NCBI RefSeq assembly: GCF_011601265.1
Contig: NZ_JAAOLX010000011.1
Span: 1-64,000, forward strand
DNA: 64,000 nucleotides
Origin: Iodobacter violaceini
Lineage (GTDB): Bacteria; Pseudomonadota; Gammaproteobacteria; Burkholderiales; Chitinibacteraceae
Direction of reading: 5' to 3'
This document shows, piece by piece, positions 8,573 to 17,320 of the stretch; position 1 is the first letter of the stretch; each line of letters starts with the position of its first letter. The translations under genes and the position numbers were made by a program. The notes beneath the pieces are model-generated. The model saw only the letters and a list, made by a program, of their open reading frames with translations. It ran no database searches and had not been told where the DNA came from.

Positions 8573-10422
8573 GCGCACGTAAGCATTTCCAGCCAATAGC
8601 ACAGCGGCTAAGTAAAATTTTATATCGCATTGGCTTTTTGCTGATGCTGGTGATTGTGATGGTGTATGCGGTGCTTAGTTATTTTGATGTGGCTGAGAAT
8701 TTGCATGCTCAGCTGGTCAGCCTGGTCCAGGAGCACCGGCCCCGTTTGAGTGCTGCACTGTGGGATATTGATCCCATTGGCATTACCGAAGAGATTGATA
8801 CCCTTTCTGCAGTAAGCAGTGTGGCTGGCCTTGTTCTGACAACACCCAGTGGTGCCCGTTACTTAAGGGGTGACACTAATGAGACCGCTAAGGAATTAAG
8901 CTATACCGTTGAATTAATGCATAAAAGCAGCGTGATTCCTGTGGGAAGCCTGACTTTAATCAGCGATCGCTATGAAATCTGGAAGCAGGTTGCATATCGT
9001 GTTTTTCCTTTTGCGCTTGCGCAATTACTTTTTGTAACCGGGCTGCTTTTTGCTTTACAACTTTTCTTGCGAAAAGTGGTATTACGGCGCCTGGATGCCT
9101 TGACCATTCATACTCATCTTTTGCGGCCCGATCATTTAGATACCGCTCCCCCTCCGCCTTTATTTGAAAGCCCGGTTCGTGATGAATTAGATAATCTGCT
9201 GCAAGGTTTTGCTAATTTACAAAATAATTTATTACATCAGCAGCAGCAGCGTGGCCAGCTGATCCATGCTCTGGCGGAAAGCCGTGATCAGTTAGAAGTT
9301 GAAGTGGCCCAGCGTACGGATGAATCATTTTATTTATCCGGGTTTTTACAGTTGTTATCTAAAGATGCAGCTCGTTATTTGAGTATGCCTTTAGATGGTG
9401 CCAAAATTGGATTAGAGCAAACATTAAAAGAAACAGGGCAATTGATGGGGCTTGATGCCTTGATTGCTATTCATTTTGCCGATGACAGCCAAAAAGGCGA
9501 TATCTGTTTTTGGGATAAAGATGATAAAAAAATTCGTACTGATTTTAATTTAGGCAAACGCAGCTTATTTCAGTTAAGCAAGAAAAATCTTGATTCGTTG
9601 TCTGCTTTTGTAATGGGCATCGGTGGTGATTTACCTGATGAGAGCGATGAGGCTGCGTTATGCCGTGATTTGCATTTAACGCAATTAGCAGTGCTGCCGC
9701 TTGATTTTAATGGCGAGCGTTTAGGGCTTTTATTTGCGGGTGTATCTGACCAGGATCGTGTGTGTTCCGAGCTGGAAATGCGTTTACTGCCTCTCGTGGC
9801 GGGCCTCTGCTCCAATGTATTAGCGCATCGCCGTCAGCAATTATCTTTGAAAGAAGCAAAGAATGCTTTGCTGGCCGCCAATACCCAATTAGAACGTTTA
9901 ACCCGCCATGATGCTTTAACCGGAATTGCAAACCGGCGCGTTTTTGATGAGCGGCTTGAGCAAGAAATGGCGAATGCCATCCGGGATCAGCAACCCTTAT
10001 TATTAATCGTTCTGGATGTCGATTCATTTAAGCAATATAACGATAGCTTTGGCCGCCATGAGGGCGATATCGCTTTGCAGAAAGTGGCAGCAGTTTTAGC
10101 TAAATTTGCGGAACGTACGGGTGATTGCGCAGCGCGGATTGAGGGCAATGAGTTTGTGCTTTTATTGCCCAATACCGATTTGCATGTGGGCAAATTGCTG
10201 GCTGAACGTATTCGCCTTGCGATGATAAAGCTTGGGCTGGTGCAGGAAGACGGCTCAGCCCTGACGATCAGCCAGGGCCTTGCCGTTTATTCAGGGGCAG
10301 AAGAAATCAGCGCTGCTAACTTCTTACGCATGGTGGATAAGGCTCTTTATCGTGCCAAACGCAGTGGTAATCAGGTGCAGGTGCTTGAATCGATCAGCGA
10401 CCAAGGCGCTGGCAAACGGTAG
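8569..10422 (+). CDS. Membrane GAF-GGDEF sensor with degenerate active site
   Basis: A 617-residue inner-membrane protein. TM1 spans about 22-39. The periplasmic domain (40-145) contains SAALWDIDP, a motif common in sensors paired with binding proteins. TM2 is at about 146-167, then a linker and coiled coil, a GAF-like domain at 260-420, and a GGDEF domain at 442-605. The signature motif is EGNEF (525-529): the first Gly and the metal-binding Asp/Glu are lost. The inhibitory c-di-GMP site RxxD (Arg516-Asp519) is intact at the canonical five-residue spacing. It therefore looks like a c-di-GMP receptor or regulated pseudo-cyclase rather than an active diguanylate cyclase. It is coupled to the upstream periplasmic binding protein, which probably provides the signal. 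Its last 29 bases overlap the end of metF on the other strand. Confidence 0.82.
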   Translation: MSARKHFQPIAQRLSKILYRIGFLLMLVIVMVYAVLSYFDVAENLHAQLVSLVQEHRPRLSAALWDIDPIGITEEIDTLSAVSSVAGLVLTTPSGARYLRGDTNETAKELSYTVELMHKSSVIPVGSLTLISDRYEIWKQVAYRVFPFALAQLLFVTGLLFALQLFLRKVVLRRLDALTIHTHLLRPDHLDTAPPPPLFESPVRDELDNLLQGFANLQNNLLHQQQQRGQLIHALAESRDQLEVEVAQRTDESFYLSGFLQLLSKDAARYLSMPLDGAKIGLEQTLKETGQLMGLDALIAIHFADDSQKGDICFWDKDDKKIRTDFNLGKRSLFQLSKKNLDSLSAFVMGIGGDLPDESDEAALCRDLHLTQLAVLPLDFNGERLGLLFAGVSDQDRVCSELEMRLLPLVAGLCSNVLAHRRQQLSLKEAKNALLAANTQLERLTRHDALTGIANRRVFDERLEQEMANAIRDQQPLLLIVLDVDSFKQYNDSFGRHEGDIALQKVAAVLAKFAERTGDCAARIEGNEFVLLLPNTDLHVGKLLAERIRLAMIKLGLVQEDGSALTISQGLAVYSGAEEISAANFLRMVDKALYRAKRSGNQVQVLESISDQGAGKR

Positions 10423-11224
10423 AAACTGCGCCGGCTGCATTAAGGGTATAAAAATGCAGCCCCGGCGCACCACCGGCTAATACCCGGTCAGACAGCTCGG
10501 TGACAAAATCTAAACCAAAGGCGCGGATCGATGCCGTGTCGTCGCCAAAGGCTTGCAGCCGCAGCCTCAGCCAGCGGGGAATTTCTGCTCCGCACATATC
10601 AGAAAAACGCGCCAACTGGCTGAAGTTTTGGATAGGCATAATGCCCGGCACGATAGGAATGGTTACGCCGCGTGCATTCACTTCATCCACAAAACGGAAA
10701 TAAGCATCCGCATTAAAAAAGTATTGGGTAATGGCCGAATCAGCACCAGCGCGCACTTTATTTACGAAATTGCGAATATCGGCTTCGGCGCTTTGGGCTT
10801 GCGGGTGAAACTCCGGATAGGCAGCCACTTCAATATGAAACCAATCGCCAAATTCATCACGTAAAAAACTTACCAATTCATTTGCGTAACGAAACTCGCC
10901 AAAATCCCCCATCCCCGAAGGAATATCGCCACGCAAAGCCACAATATGGCGAATGCCGTGGTCTTTATAGTTTTGCACAATCTTGCGGATGCTTTCTTTG
11001 GACGAGCCCACACAGGATAGGTGTGGCGCAGCCGCATGGCCTTCGGATTGAATATCCAGCACGGCGTTCAGTGTGCCTTCCTGCGTTGTGCCGCCAGCAC
11101 CAAAGGTGACTGAGAAAAACTCGGGCTTAAATTGTGCCAACTGCCGGCGAGTGGTGCGTAGTTTTTCTGCGCCTTCTGGCGTTCTCGGAGGGAAAAATTC
11201 AAAGCTGATCGGGGAGGGCGTCAT
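10394..11224 (-). CDS. metF: Methylenetetrahydrofolate reductase
   Basis: A 276-residue MetF of normal bacterial length. SFEFFPPRTPEGAEKL at the N terminus and FFSVTFGAGG near 36-45 are family signatures, with Glu9 of FEFFPP the expected catalytic acid. AVLDIQSEG, HLSCVG and HIVALRGD follow in the usual order for the FAD-binding TIM barrel. It reduces 5,10-methylene-THF to 5-methyl-THF, feeding methionine synthesis. It is a single gene convergent with the GGDEF gene, overlapping it by 29 bases. No S-adenosylhomocysteine or SAM riboswitch was recognised upstream, although some betaproteobacterial metF genes have one. Confidence 0.93.
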   Translation of the reverse strand: MTPSPISFEFFPPRTPEGAEKLRTTRRQLAQFKPEFFSVTFGAGGTTQEGTLNAVLDIQSEGHAAAPHLSCVGSSKESIRKIVQNYKDHGIRHIVALRGDIPSGMGDFGEFRYANELVSFLRDEFGDWFHIEVAAYPEFHPQAQSAEADIRNFVNKVRAGADSAITQYFFNADAYFRFVDEVNARGVTIPIVPGIMPIQNFSQLARFSDMCGAEIPRWLRLRLQAFGDDTASIRAFGLDFVTELSDRVLAGGAPGLHFYTLNAAGAVSTVCQRLGR

Positions 11225-11493
11225 TATTTTTTATCCTGGGCGCTAATCGTTTCATCTTAACATTGGCGGTGTATGCATTGCATGCAGGCTTTTCATTAAA
11301 AACATGAAAGAAATTAATGTTTTTGCAGTGTAAAAGCTGCGTTATATAGATGACGTTGGGTGAGGTTTCAAGAACTATTTTTTTGAATTCAAAGGCTTAG
11401 CTGCTTGCTTACTTGTTGTATGCTGACGCCGTGCTTATAACTGCTTCACAGAAAGTAGTGGGCACTTTCAATATACTTAATAAGGATGGAGTT

Positions 11494-12852
11494 ATGACTA
11501 AAAAGACTAGCACTACCCGTGTTGCCATGCTAATTGCCTCGCTGATGCTGAGTATTTCAGCCTTCGCTCTGGATAACTGGCAAGAAGGGAATACCTATAG
11601 CAGCGGCACTCAGGTGGTTTACGCAGGTAAAACATATCAGGCCTTGGTAACGCACACTGCCTACGTGGGGGCCAACTGGAATCCTGCGGCAACACCAGCC
11701 TTGTGGAAAGAAATTGCAGGCACGCCAACGCCAACGCCAACGCCAACGCCAACGCCAACGCCAACGCCAACGCCAACGCCAACGCCAACGCCAACGCCAA
11801 CGCCAACGCCAACGCCAACGCCAACGCCAACACCAACACCAACACCAACACCAACACCAACACCAACACCAACACCAACACCAACACCAGGAACGCTGCC
11901 CAAGCATGCATTAGTGGGCTACTGGCATAACTTTACCAATCCGGCTGGCGATACTTTCCCGCTGGCTCAGGTCAGTGATGACTGGAATGTGGTGGTGGTC
12001 GCTTTTGCAGATAATGCCGGCAGCGGCAATGTGGCGTTTAATCTGGATAAGAATGCTGGTGGTGAGGCGAAATTTATTGCCGATGTGGCGGCGCTGAAGG
12101 CCAAGGGCAAGAAAGTGGTGTTGTCTTTAGGCGGGCAGGATGGCTCGATCACATTAAACAGCGCCTCCGATGTCAGCCACTTTGTGGATAGCCTCTACGC
12201 CATCATTACTAAATATGGCTTTGACGGGATTGATCTGGATTTGGAGAGTGGCAGCGGAGTTTCGATTGGTGCGCCGATTATTAATAATCTGATTACCGGC
12301 GTGAAGCAGCTTAAAGCTAAGGTGGGCCCGGGCTTTTACCTGTCGATGGCTCCCGAGCATCCTTATGTGCAGGGAGGGTACATTTCCTATGGCAGCATTT
12401 GGGGCGCTTACCTGCCGATTATTGATGGCTTGCGGGATGAGCTGACGGTGCTGCATGTGCAGTATTACAATAATGGTGGCTTTACCTCGCCATATTCCAC
12501 CGCCACGCTCAATGAAGGCACGGTAGATGCGCTGGTGGCGGGCAGTATGATGCTGATTGAAGGCTTCTCTGTCAGCTATGGCACGGGCTGGACTTTCAAA
12601 GGCTTGCGCCCGGATCAGGTGGCTTTTGGTGTGCCGTCGGGGCCGCAATCAGCAGGGCGCGGTTTTGTTACCGCAAAAGTGGTGGCCGATTCGCTGACTT
12701 GCCTGACTAAGCTGCAAAATTGCGGCAGCATTAAACCTGCCAAAGCATATCCCGATTACCGTGGGGTAATGACATGGTCGGTTAACTGGGATAAGCACGA
12801 CGGGTATAACTTCTCTAAACCTGCAGCCGCTGCATTAAAAACACTGCCTTAG
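11494..12852 (+). CDS. Secreted GH18 chitinase with CBM5/12 and (TP)n linker
   Basis: The ATG at 11494 is preferred over the in-frame ATG at 11413 because AAGGATGGAG lies just upstream and it starts directly at a signal peptide (cleavage near SISAFA). The protein is 452 residues. A chitin-binding CBM5/12 domain ([20 protein letters not shown], then YQALVTHT and LWKEI) occupies about 28-75. It is followed by a linker of 28 Thr-Pro repeats, then a GH18 TIM barrel with the catalytic motif FDGIDLDLE, whose last Glu is the proton donor. It is an extracellular endo-type or chitobiose-releasing chitinase, likely exported by Sec and a type II system. It is a single gene. Confidence 0.93.
   Translation: MTKKTSTTRVAMLIASLMLSISAFALDNWQEGNTYSSGTQVVYAGKTYQALVTHTAYVGANWNPAATPALWKEIAGTPTPTPTPTPTPTPTPTPTPTPTPTPTPTPTPTPTPTPTPTPTPTPTPTPTPTPTPGTLPKHALVGYWHNFTNPAGDTFPLAQVSDDWNVVVVAFADNAGSGNVAFNLDKNAGGEAKFIADVAALKAKGKKVVLSLGGQDGSITLNSASDVSHFVDSLYAIITKYGFDGIDLDLESGSGVSIGAPIINNLITGVKQLKAKVGPGFYLSMAPEHPYVQGGYISYGSIWGAYLPIIDGLRDELTVLHVQYYNNGGFTSPYSTATLNEGTVDALVAGSMMLIEGFSVSYGTGWTFKGLRPDQVAFGVPSGPQSAGRGFVTAKVVADSLTCLTKLQNCGSIKPAKAYPDYRGVMTWSVNWDKHDGYNFSKPAAAALKTLP
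11722..11889 (+). repeat. 28-unit hexanucleotide tandem repeat in chitinase linker
   Basis: Eighteen perfect ACGCCA units (11722-11829) are followed by ten perfect ACACCA units (11830-11889). All encode Thr-Pro. The two blocks differ only in the third base of the Thr codon and do not intermix, which indicates expansion by slippage of two founder units. Unit gains or losses keep the reading frame and only alter linker length. Confidence 0.97.
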
Positions 12853-12890
12853 TATTTGCAGGCAGTGTGTTTCAGCTAAGTGAGTGATGG

Positions 12891-12923
12891 GGCCGGGTCA
12901 GGCATCAAGCCGCAGACCCGGCC
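12891..12923. terminator. GC-rich hairpin between chitinase and endA
   Basis: GGCCGGGTC (12891-12899) is perfectly complementary to GACCCGGCC (12915-12923). A smaller stem CACTGCCT/AGGCAGTG (12842-12867) lies just upstream at the chitinase stop codon. The genes are convergent here, so these probably end transcription from one or both sides. The T-tracts are poor (TTGCTT), so intrinsic termination is only moderately supported. Confidence 0.45.
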
Positions 12924-12953
12924 TTGCTTACAACGCTTGGCAAGGTATGCTTA

Positions 12954-13832
12954 TCAGGCGCAATAATCCGCTGTTTTTCTTTCACTCACAAAATGATTAC
13001 CATCGCCTTGCAGCTTCACAATGCGCTGATCACGCTTGATTTCCCAATCATCCACCGGGTAGGTTTTGGCCCATGCGCACATCAGCTGCTGGTCTTGTCT
13101 GGATAGTTTGAGCTGGTAGCGCTCGTACATATAAAAATGAATGCGGGCAATCCGGCCCCGCACTTCTTCCCGTGGCTGGGCTTTTTTGTTTTTGAAATCA
13201 ACAATTGTCTTGCACTGGCCATACATAGGCTCGGGATTGCGGGTCCATGCGCTATAGGCAAAGTTGCTGCGGTCGCCGTTGACTTCGCCCACAGACGGCA
13301 CCAGGTTCACCAGATTGCCTTCGGCGCTTTTAAATTGCGGATCGTTATCACTGCAGTTTTTGCGCCCGCCGTTTTGCCAGCATTGACGCTGATGGCCTAA
13401 TACCCAGGCCGGGACCACGTGCTCCCACTCCAAACGCGAAGCGCGTGTTTCGCTTTTTCTGGGGGTGTAGCCGCAGCTGGCCAAATCCATTTCTTTGCCC
13501 TTATAGGCGCAGCCACAGTAGAAATCGCTTTCCATGCCGCGAAATACATCGGGCAAGACTTGTTTGGCGCGGTTGAAATCCCGCTGGCCCGTGGCGGTGC
13601 GGCCAGTGACTAATTCAACCGGCTCGTTCGGGGATGGATTGGATTCGGTCTCATTTTTTTGATTAAGCGCTTTATCAATTGCTATTTCACCCAGTTTGGC
13701 CAGTGTTTTGGCCTCCTGGCTATGGGCTATTTTCTCAATTTGAGCCATGCTGCTATCGTCACAAGCGCTTAAACTACAAATCAGAATAATTATGGCAATT
13801 GCATAAAGACTGTGTTTTTTATTCGACGACAT
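12954..13832 (-). CDS. Endonuclease I family nuclease, lipoprotein
   Basis: A 292-residue protein with the EndA/NucM (His-Me finger) fold. LEWEHVVPAW carries the catalytic His138, and EGNLVNLVPSVGEVNGDRSN (171-190) contains the metal-binding Asn. Six or more cysteines (CGCAYKG, LASCGY, CWQ, NC) suggest disulfides, as in Vibrio Vvn. The N terminus is a lipoprotein signal with lipobox LSAC (Cys24), so it is probably membrane-anchored in the periplasm or outer surface. A region of about 70 residues of low conservation separates the lipid anchor from the nuclease domain. Such enzymes degrade extracellular or incoming DNA for nutrition or defence. It is a single gene, convergent with the chitinase. 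Confidence 0.88.
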   Translation of the reverse strand: MSSNKKHSLYAIAIIILICSLSACDDSSMAQIEKIAHSQEAKTLAKLGEIAIDKALNQKNETESNPSPNEPVELVTGRTATGQRDFNRAKQVLPDVFRGMESDFYCGCAYKGKEMDLASCGYTPRKSETRASRLEWEHVVPAWVLGHQRQCWQNGGRKNCSDNDPQFKSAEGNLVNLVPSVGEVNGDRSNFAYSAWTRNPEPMYGQCKTIVDFKNKKAQPREEVRGRIARIHFYMYERYQLKLSRQDQQLMCAWAKTYPVDDWEIKRDQRIVKLQGDGNHFVSERKTADYCA

Positions 13833-14011
13833 TGCTTGGGCTTATTCCTGTGCGGATGATTGGGCGATTGGCAAATAAACACAGAGGCGTACAGCCTCTG
13901 GCAAATGCGGTGCATTTTATGAGATGAAATCCATGGTGTAATGCTTTTACAGGAAGTAAAAGCGGCTTAATAGGTGATTATTTCTTAATTAATTGAATTG
14001 ATTACATATTT

Positions 14012-14731
14012 TTATGTCCGCACGCGGATAAATCGCTCTTTAAACAAGAAGCCCTGCACCATATCAACATCCAGCTGGCGGGCGATTTCCAGCTGTTCGA
14101 TGGTTTCTATTCCTTCTAATACGGTGCGTTTGCCGGTGTCTTTGGCGTAGCGAATCAGGTTTTCTAAGGCCGTACGATGATTTGCCTGATCCAGCTCATT
14201 AAACCAGCTTCGGTCAAACTTTAAGCAATCTACGGTAATTAATATGGGCAGCGAAAGCATGGAGTGCGGCGAGCCAATATCGTCCAATGCCAGTTGGATA
14301 TTCTTTTCATGAAATGCTTTTGCCATATTTGCGCTTTGGCGTGCATCAGAAATATTACTGTTTTCTATGATCTCCAGCACGATATGGGTGCGGCAATGGA
14401 TCAGCTCCAGCAGGGGATTGATTTCACCGGCTATTTCGGTCACTGCATAGGCATCAGGATCAAGATTTAAAAACAATTCACCGCTGGGGGCATTTTCTAA
14501 TTGCAATTGCTTCATTTGATATTCCACCTGAAACAAGGTCAGTGGACTTTCATGCAGCGCATTAAAAAAATGATCAGTACGAAGCAGCTGTTCATCTGCC
14601 CGATAAAACCGGGCAAGCGCTTCATGGGCAATTGTCTCTAAATTATGTGTATGAATTAATGGTTGATATTCAACGCCAAATCGTTGCTGTTGAATTACAT
14701 CAAGCAAGAGGATTGGGGATAATTTAGGCAT
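14012..14731 (-). CDS. Stand-alone EAL domain c-di-GMP phosphodiesterase
   Basis: A 239-residue protein that is nothing but an EAL domain. The catalytic set is present: HEALARF (EAL at 37-39), FLNLD, VLEIIEN, LALDDIG (the metal-binding Asp pair), LKFDRSW (Lys), VLEGIET (Glu) and VQGFLF. DDIG replaces the more common DDFG. The residue set predicts an active enzyme hydrolysing c-di-GMP to pGpG in the cytoplasm. No sensor or membrane domain is attached, so activity would be controlled by expression or partners. It is a single gene. Confidence 0.88.
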   Translation of the reverse strand: MPKLSPILLLDVIQQQRFGVEYQPLIHTHNLETIAHEALARFYRADEQLLRTDHFFNALHESPLTLFQVEYQMKQLQLENAPSGELFLNLDPDAYAVTEIAGEINPLLELIHCRTHIVLEIIENSNISDARQSANMAKAFHEKNIQLALDDIGSPHSMLSLPILITVDCLKFDRSWFNELDQANHRTALENLIRYAKDTGKRTVLEGIETIEQLEIARQLDVDMVQGFLFKERFIRVRT

Positions 14732-14838
14732 TGATTGTTAAAGGCGAGAATAATTTTCATATCTTATAATGACTATGGAGCTGGCGAATAAGAAAATATT
14801 GTCTTTGTTTGTAATCAACACACAGAGATAACCCTGCC

Positions 14839-15534
14839 TCAGGCAAATAGGGGAGTCAGTAAGGGGGCAATCAGTACCATCACTACGCCTGAAACCATCA
14901 TGGTGATACAGGCGACTACGCCTTCTTCATTACCAATTTCCCGCGCCTTGGCGGTGCCCACCGCATGGGCGGCTGCGCCAAATAAAGCACCGCGTGCCAG
15001 TCTGGAGCGCAGTGGTAGCAGCACCAGCATCAGCTCGCCAAACAGCATGCCCATTAAGCCGGTAATCACCACAAATAAGGCCGTCAGCTCGTGTGATCCG
15101 CCCCAGGTATCAGATACGGCCAGGGCAAAAGGTGTGGAGATGGATCTGGGTAACAGGCTGCGGGTAAGCTCTGGCGATAAATGAAATAGTTTTGCCAGCA
15201 GAACGCAGCTCAGCAACGCGGTAAAGCAGCCAGCAATGACGCCTGCAGATAAAGCCAGCCAGTGTTTGACCATCAGGGTGCGGTATTCATAGAGGGGCAC
15301 CGCAAAAGCCACCGTGGCAGGGCCAAGCAGCCATAAGAGCCAGCGGGTATCAGAATAATAAGTTTCGTAAGGGGTATGTGTCAGCAGCATAAACGCCACC
15401 AGCAGTACCGGTGTTAACACCAGTGGTGCCAGCCACCAGCGTTGATGGCGCGCATATAAAAACTTAGCCAGTGCGTATGCACCAATGGTCAGTACCAGAC
15501 AAATAAAGGCAAGTGCAGAGACAGACAGAGTCAT
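14839..15534 (-). CDS. LrgB/CidB family membrane protein
   Basis: A 231-residue protein with about seven membrane spans. It has the LrgB signature LPRSISTPFALAVSDTWGG (about 128-146), the glycine-rich TGLMGMLFGE stretch, and GAAAHAVGTAKAREIGNEEG near the C terminus. LrgB works with LrgA in murein hydrolase control and in pyruvate or metabolite transport at overflow metabolism. Its start overlaps the end of the lrgA gene by four bases, so the two are coupled. The divergent LysR gene 50 bases from lrgA is the likely regulator. Confidence 0.9.
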   Translation of the reverse strand: MTLSVSALAFICLVLTIGAYALAKFLYARHQRWWLAPLVLTPVLLVAFMLLTHTPYETYYSDTRWLLWLLGPATVAFAVPLYEYRTLMVKHWLALSAGVIAGCFTALLSCVLLAKLFHLSPELTRSLLPRSISTPFALAVSDTWGGSHELTALFVVITGLMGMLFGELMLVLLPLRSRLARGALFGAAAHAVGTAKAREIGNEEGVVACITMMVSGVVMVLIAPLLTPLFA

Positions 15535-15941
15535 GATGCCGATCGCTTTTTGGCTTTTGCCAAACGCAGCTGATGTTCAATTTTAAAAAAACGGTCTACC
15601 ACTAAGGCGGTCACGCACATCACCAGCGCCGTACCTAAGAAAATCACCACCAATAACTGCCAGCCTTCACTGATAAAGAGTGCTTTGTATTTCACCATGG
15701 CAACCACTGCAGGCACAAAAAACAGCAGCATTTCGGCTAATAGCCACTGAGCGCCATCTTTAACCCAGTTAAGCGGTACTCCTGAAAGCAGGAGTGCAAA
15801 GACAATACCCAGCCCTAATACGCCGCCAGGTACAGGTAAGCCGGTACGTCGCACAAACCAGTCGGATGCCAGCCAAATGGCAATCAAGAGGCCAATTTGG
15901 GCGAGCACACGGAAAAAGGAAAACAGCTTGTCAGACACCAC
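15531..15941 (-). CDS. LrgA/CidA family holin-like protein
   Basis: A 136-residue protein with four membrane spans and the CidA/LrgA blocks: LASDWFVRRTGLPVPGGVLG near 24-43, and LLAEMLLFFVPAVVAMVKYK at 67-86. A basic C-terminal tail (LRLAKAKKR) is typical. It forms the membrane partner of the LrgB-type protein encoded four bases into its stop. Proposed roles of this pair are holin/antiholin-like control of autolysis and export or import of small organic acids. Expression is probably controlled by the divergent LysR gene. Confidence 0.9.
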   Translation of the reverse strand: MVSDKLFSFFRVLAQIGLLIAIWLASDWFVRRTGLPVPGGVLGLGIVFALLLSGVPLNWVKDGAQWLLAEMLLFFVPAVVAMVKYKALFISEGWQLLVVIFLGTALVMCVTALVVDRFFKIEHQLRLAKAKKRSAS

Positions 15942-15994
15942 TTCAACTCCTTGTCATAAGCCTTGATATTACGCCCTCTGGATAAATAGCTGAA

Positions 15995-16903
15995 ATGACT
16001 TATTATCATGATATCTATTCCAATTTGGCATGTGTCGTGGATATCAAAGCACTGCGCTACTTTATCGAAGTCGTAAATTTACAAAGTTTTACAGCCGCAG
16101 CAGAAGCACTGAATGTCACTCAGCCAACCATCAGCAAAATGGTTAAAAATCTGGAAGAAGAGCTGGGCACGCCGCTGCTGCTTCGTGAATACCGCCGTTT
16201 TCATCTTACTGACGCAGGGCGTGTGGTGCTGAATCGGGGCCTGGACGTATTAGCTGCAGAGGCTCGTCTGCAAGCCGAGCTGGCCGATTTAAATACCATG
16301 GCCGTTGGCGAGCTGACGCTGGGGGTGCCGCCTTTGGCCGGTATGTTATTTATACCGCTGATTGCTAATTTCAAACGGCTACATCCGCAGATCGAGCTGA
16401 GCCTGCGTGAAGAAGGCGGCAAAGCCATTGAAGCTGCGCTGGATACTGGGGAGCTGGAGATTGGCGGATTGCTGCTGCCCGTCGATGAAAATCGTTTTGA
16501 AACACTGCCGCTGTCGGATGATCGTTTAGTTTTAGTCGCTGCTGCCACATCCAAATGGCAGGGCCGGTCTGAGGTGCGCCTGACCGAGCTGAGTACGGAG
16601 CATTTTGTGCTTTATAGTGCTTCCTATTCGCTGAACGACAGAGTGCAGGCAGCCTGCCAGACTCAGGGTTTCAGCCCGCAAATTGCGGGGCGAAGCGGGC
16701 AATGGGAGTTTATGGTGGCTCTGGTTGAAAGCGGTCTGGGTGTGGCATTACTGCCCGAATCTGTTGCCCGCCGTATTCCGGCTGGCCGTTGTGTGATTGC
16801 CGCTTTAAGCGAGCCTGAAATCCCGTGGCGAATCGCGCTTGGCTGGCGTAAGGATGTGTATTTATCGCGTGCAGCAAGAGCGTGGATTGAGGCTTTGCGC
16901 TGA
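15995..16903 (+). CDS. LysR family regulator, probable CidR-like
   Basis: A 302-residue LysR-type transcription factor. The helix-turn-helix region is LQSFTAAAEALNVTQPTISK (about 30-49), with the substrate-binding domain from about 95. The first 15 residues are atypical: most LysR proteins start at a sequence like DIKALRYFIEV, which here follows a GTG at 16037, so that codon may be the real start (288 residues). It is divergent from lrgA with a 53-base gap, which fits the CidR arrangement in which the regulator responds to a metabolite such as acetate or pyruvate. The effector is inferred from context only. Confidence 0.85.
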   Translation: MTYYHDIYSNLACVVDIKALRYFIEVVNLQSFTAAAEALNVTQPTISKMVKNLEEELGTPLLLREYRRFHLTDAGRVVLNRGLDVLAAEARLQAELADLNTMAVGELTLGVPPLAGMLFIPLIANFKRLHPQIELSLREEGGKAIEAALDTGELEIGGLLLPVDENRFETLPLSDDRLVLVAAATSKWQGRSEVRLTELSTEHFVLYSASYSLNDRVQAACQTQGFSPQIAGRSGQWEFMVALVESGLGVALLPESVARRIPAGRCVIAALSEPEIPWRIALGWRKDVYLSRAARAWIEALR

Positions 16904-16955
16904 AGGGGATGGCTTAAAAAGTGCGGTGTTTTTGCGATGTGAGGGTGCACAGACG

Positions 16956-16993
16956 AAAAAAAAGGATTTCAGGCCGATGCCGTGAAATCCTTT
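16956..16993 (-). terminator. Terminator of the tRNA-Leu transcript
   Basis: An 11-base-pair perfect stem (AAAGGATTTCA at 16961-16971 with TGAAATCCTTT at 16983-16993) is followed, reading the minus strand, by a run of eight T. It lies about 20 bases past the tRNA 3' end. On the plus strand it may also terminate the LysR transcript. Confidence 0.8.
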
Positions 16994-17013
16994 ATTTATC
17001 AGTACTTAACGAG

Positions 17014-17098
17014 TGGTGCCCGGGGTCGGACTCGAACCGACACACCTTGCGGCGGGGGATTTTGAGTCCCCTGCGTCTACCGATTTCGCCACCCGGGC
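17014..17098 (-). tRNA. tRNA-Leu (anticodon CAA)
   Basis: Reading the minus strand, the acceptor arm GCCCGGG pairs with CCCGGGC followed by A73 and an encoded CCA. The D-arm is GGCGAAATCGGTAGACGC. The anticodon loop CTCAAAA gives anticodon CAA. A long class II variable arm (GCCGCAAGGTGT) and a T-arm with GGTTCGAGTCC follow. The long variable arm and anticodon identify leucine. Confidence 0.96.
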
Positions 17099-17118
17099 TC
17101 GTTCAGTGCAGGAGTCGA

Positions 17119-17147
17119 ATTATGTAGAAGCCTGCCTTGCTTGGCAA
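17119..17147 (-). promoter_or_regulatory. Sigma-70 promoter of tRNA-Leu
   Basis: On the minus strand, TTGCCA (17142-17147) and CATAAT (17119-17124) are separated by exactly 17 bases and sit about 20 bases upstream of the tRNA 5' end. Each hexamer differs from consensus at one position. Confidence 0.7.
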
Positions 17148-17320
17148 GTATTATCTGCCGTTAATTGCGGATATTTTCTGGAATATTACATAAATTATTG
17201 TTATTTAAGGCGGATTTATTATTAGAGGGTTTGCAGATTCATACATCAGGCTGAACATAAATCGTATAGCTTGATGGATTTGTCAGCAAACCTCCTGTGC
17301 TTTTTCCGGCAGAAATCGTT

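Noticed and set aside
11513-11914. Several frames of Leu-Ala, Trp-Arg, Val-Gly or Asn-Ala repeats, and a CRISPR-like look
   Set aside because: They are other-frame readings of the hexanucleotide repeat. The array has no spacers, so it is not CRISPR.
12154-12648. 164-codon minus-strand open frame inside the chitinase gene
   Set aside because: It lies antisense to the conserved GH18 catalytic domain and shows no recognisable motif.
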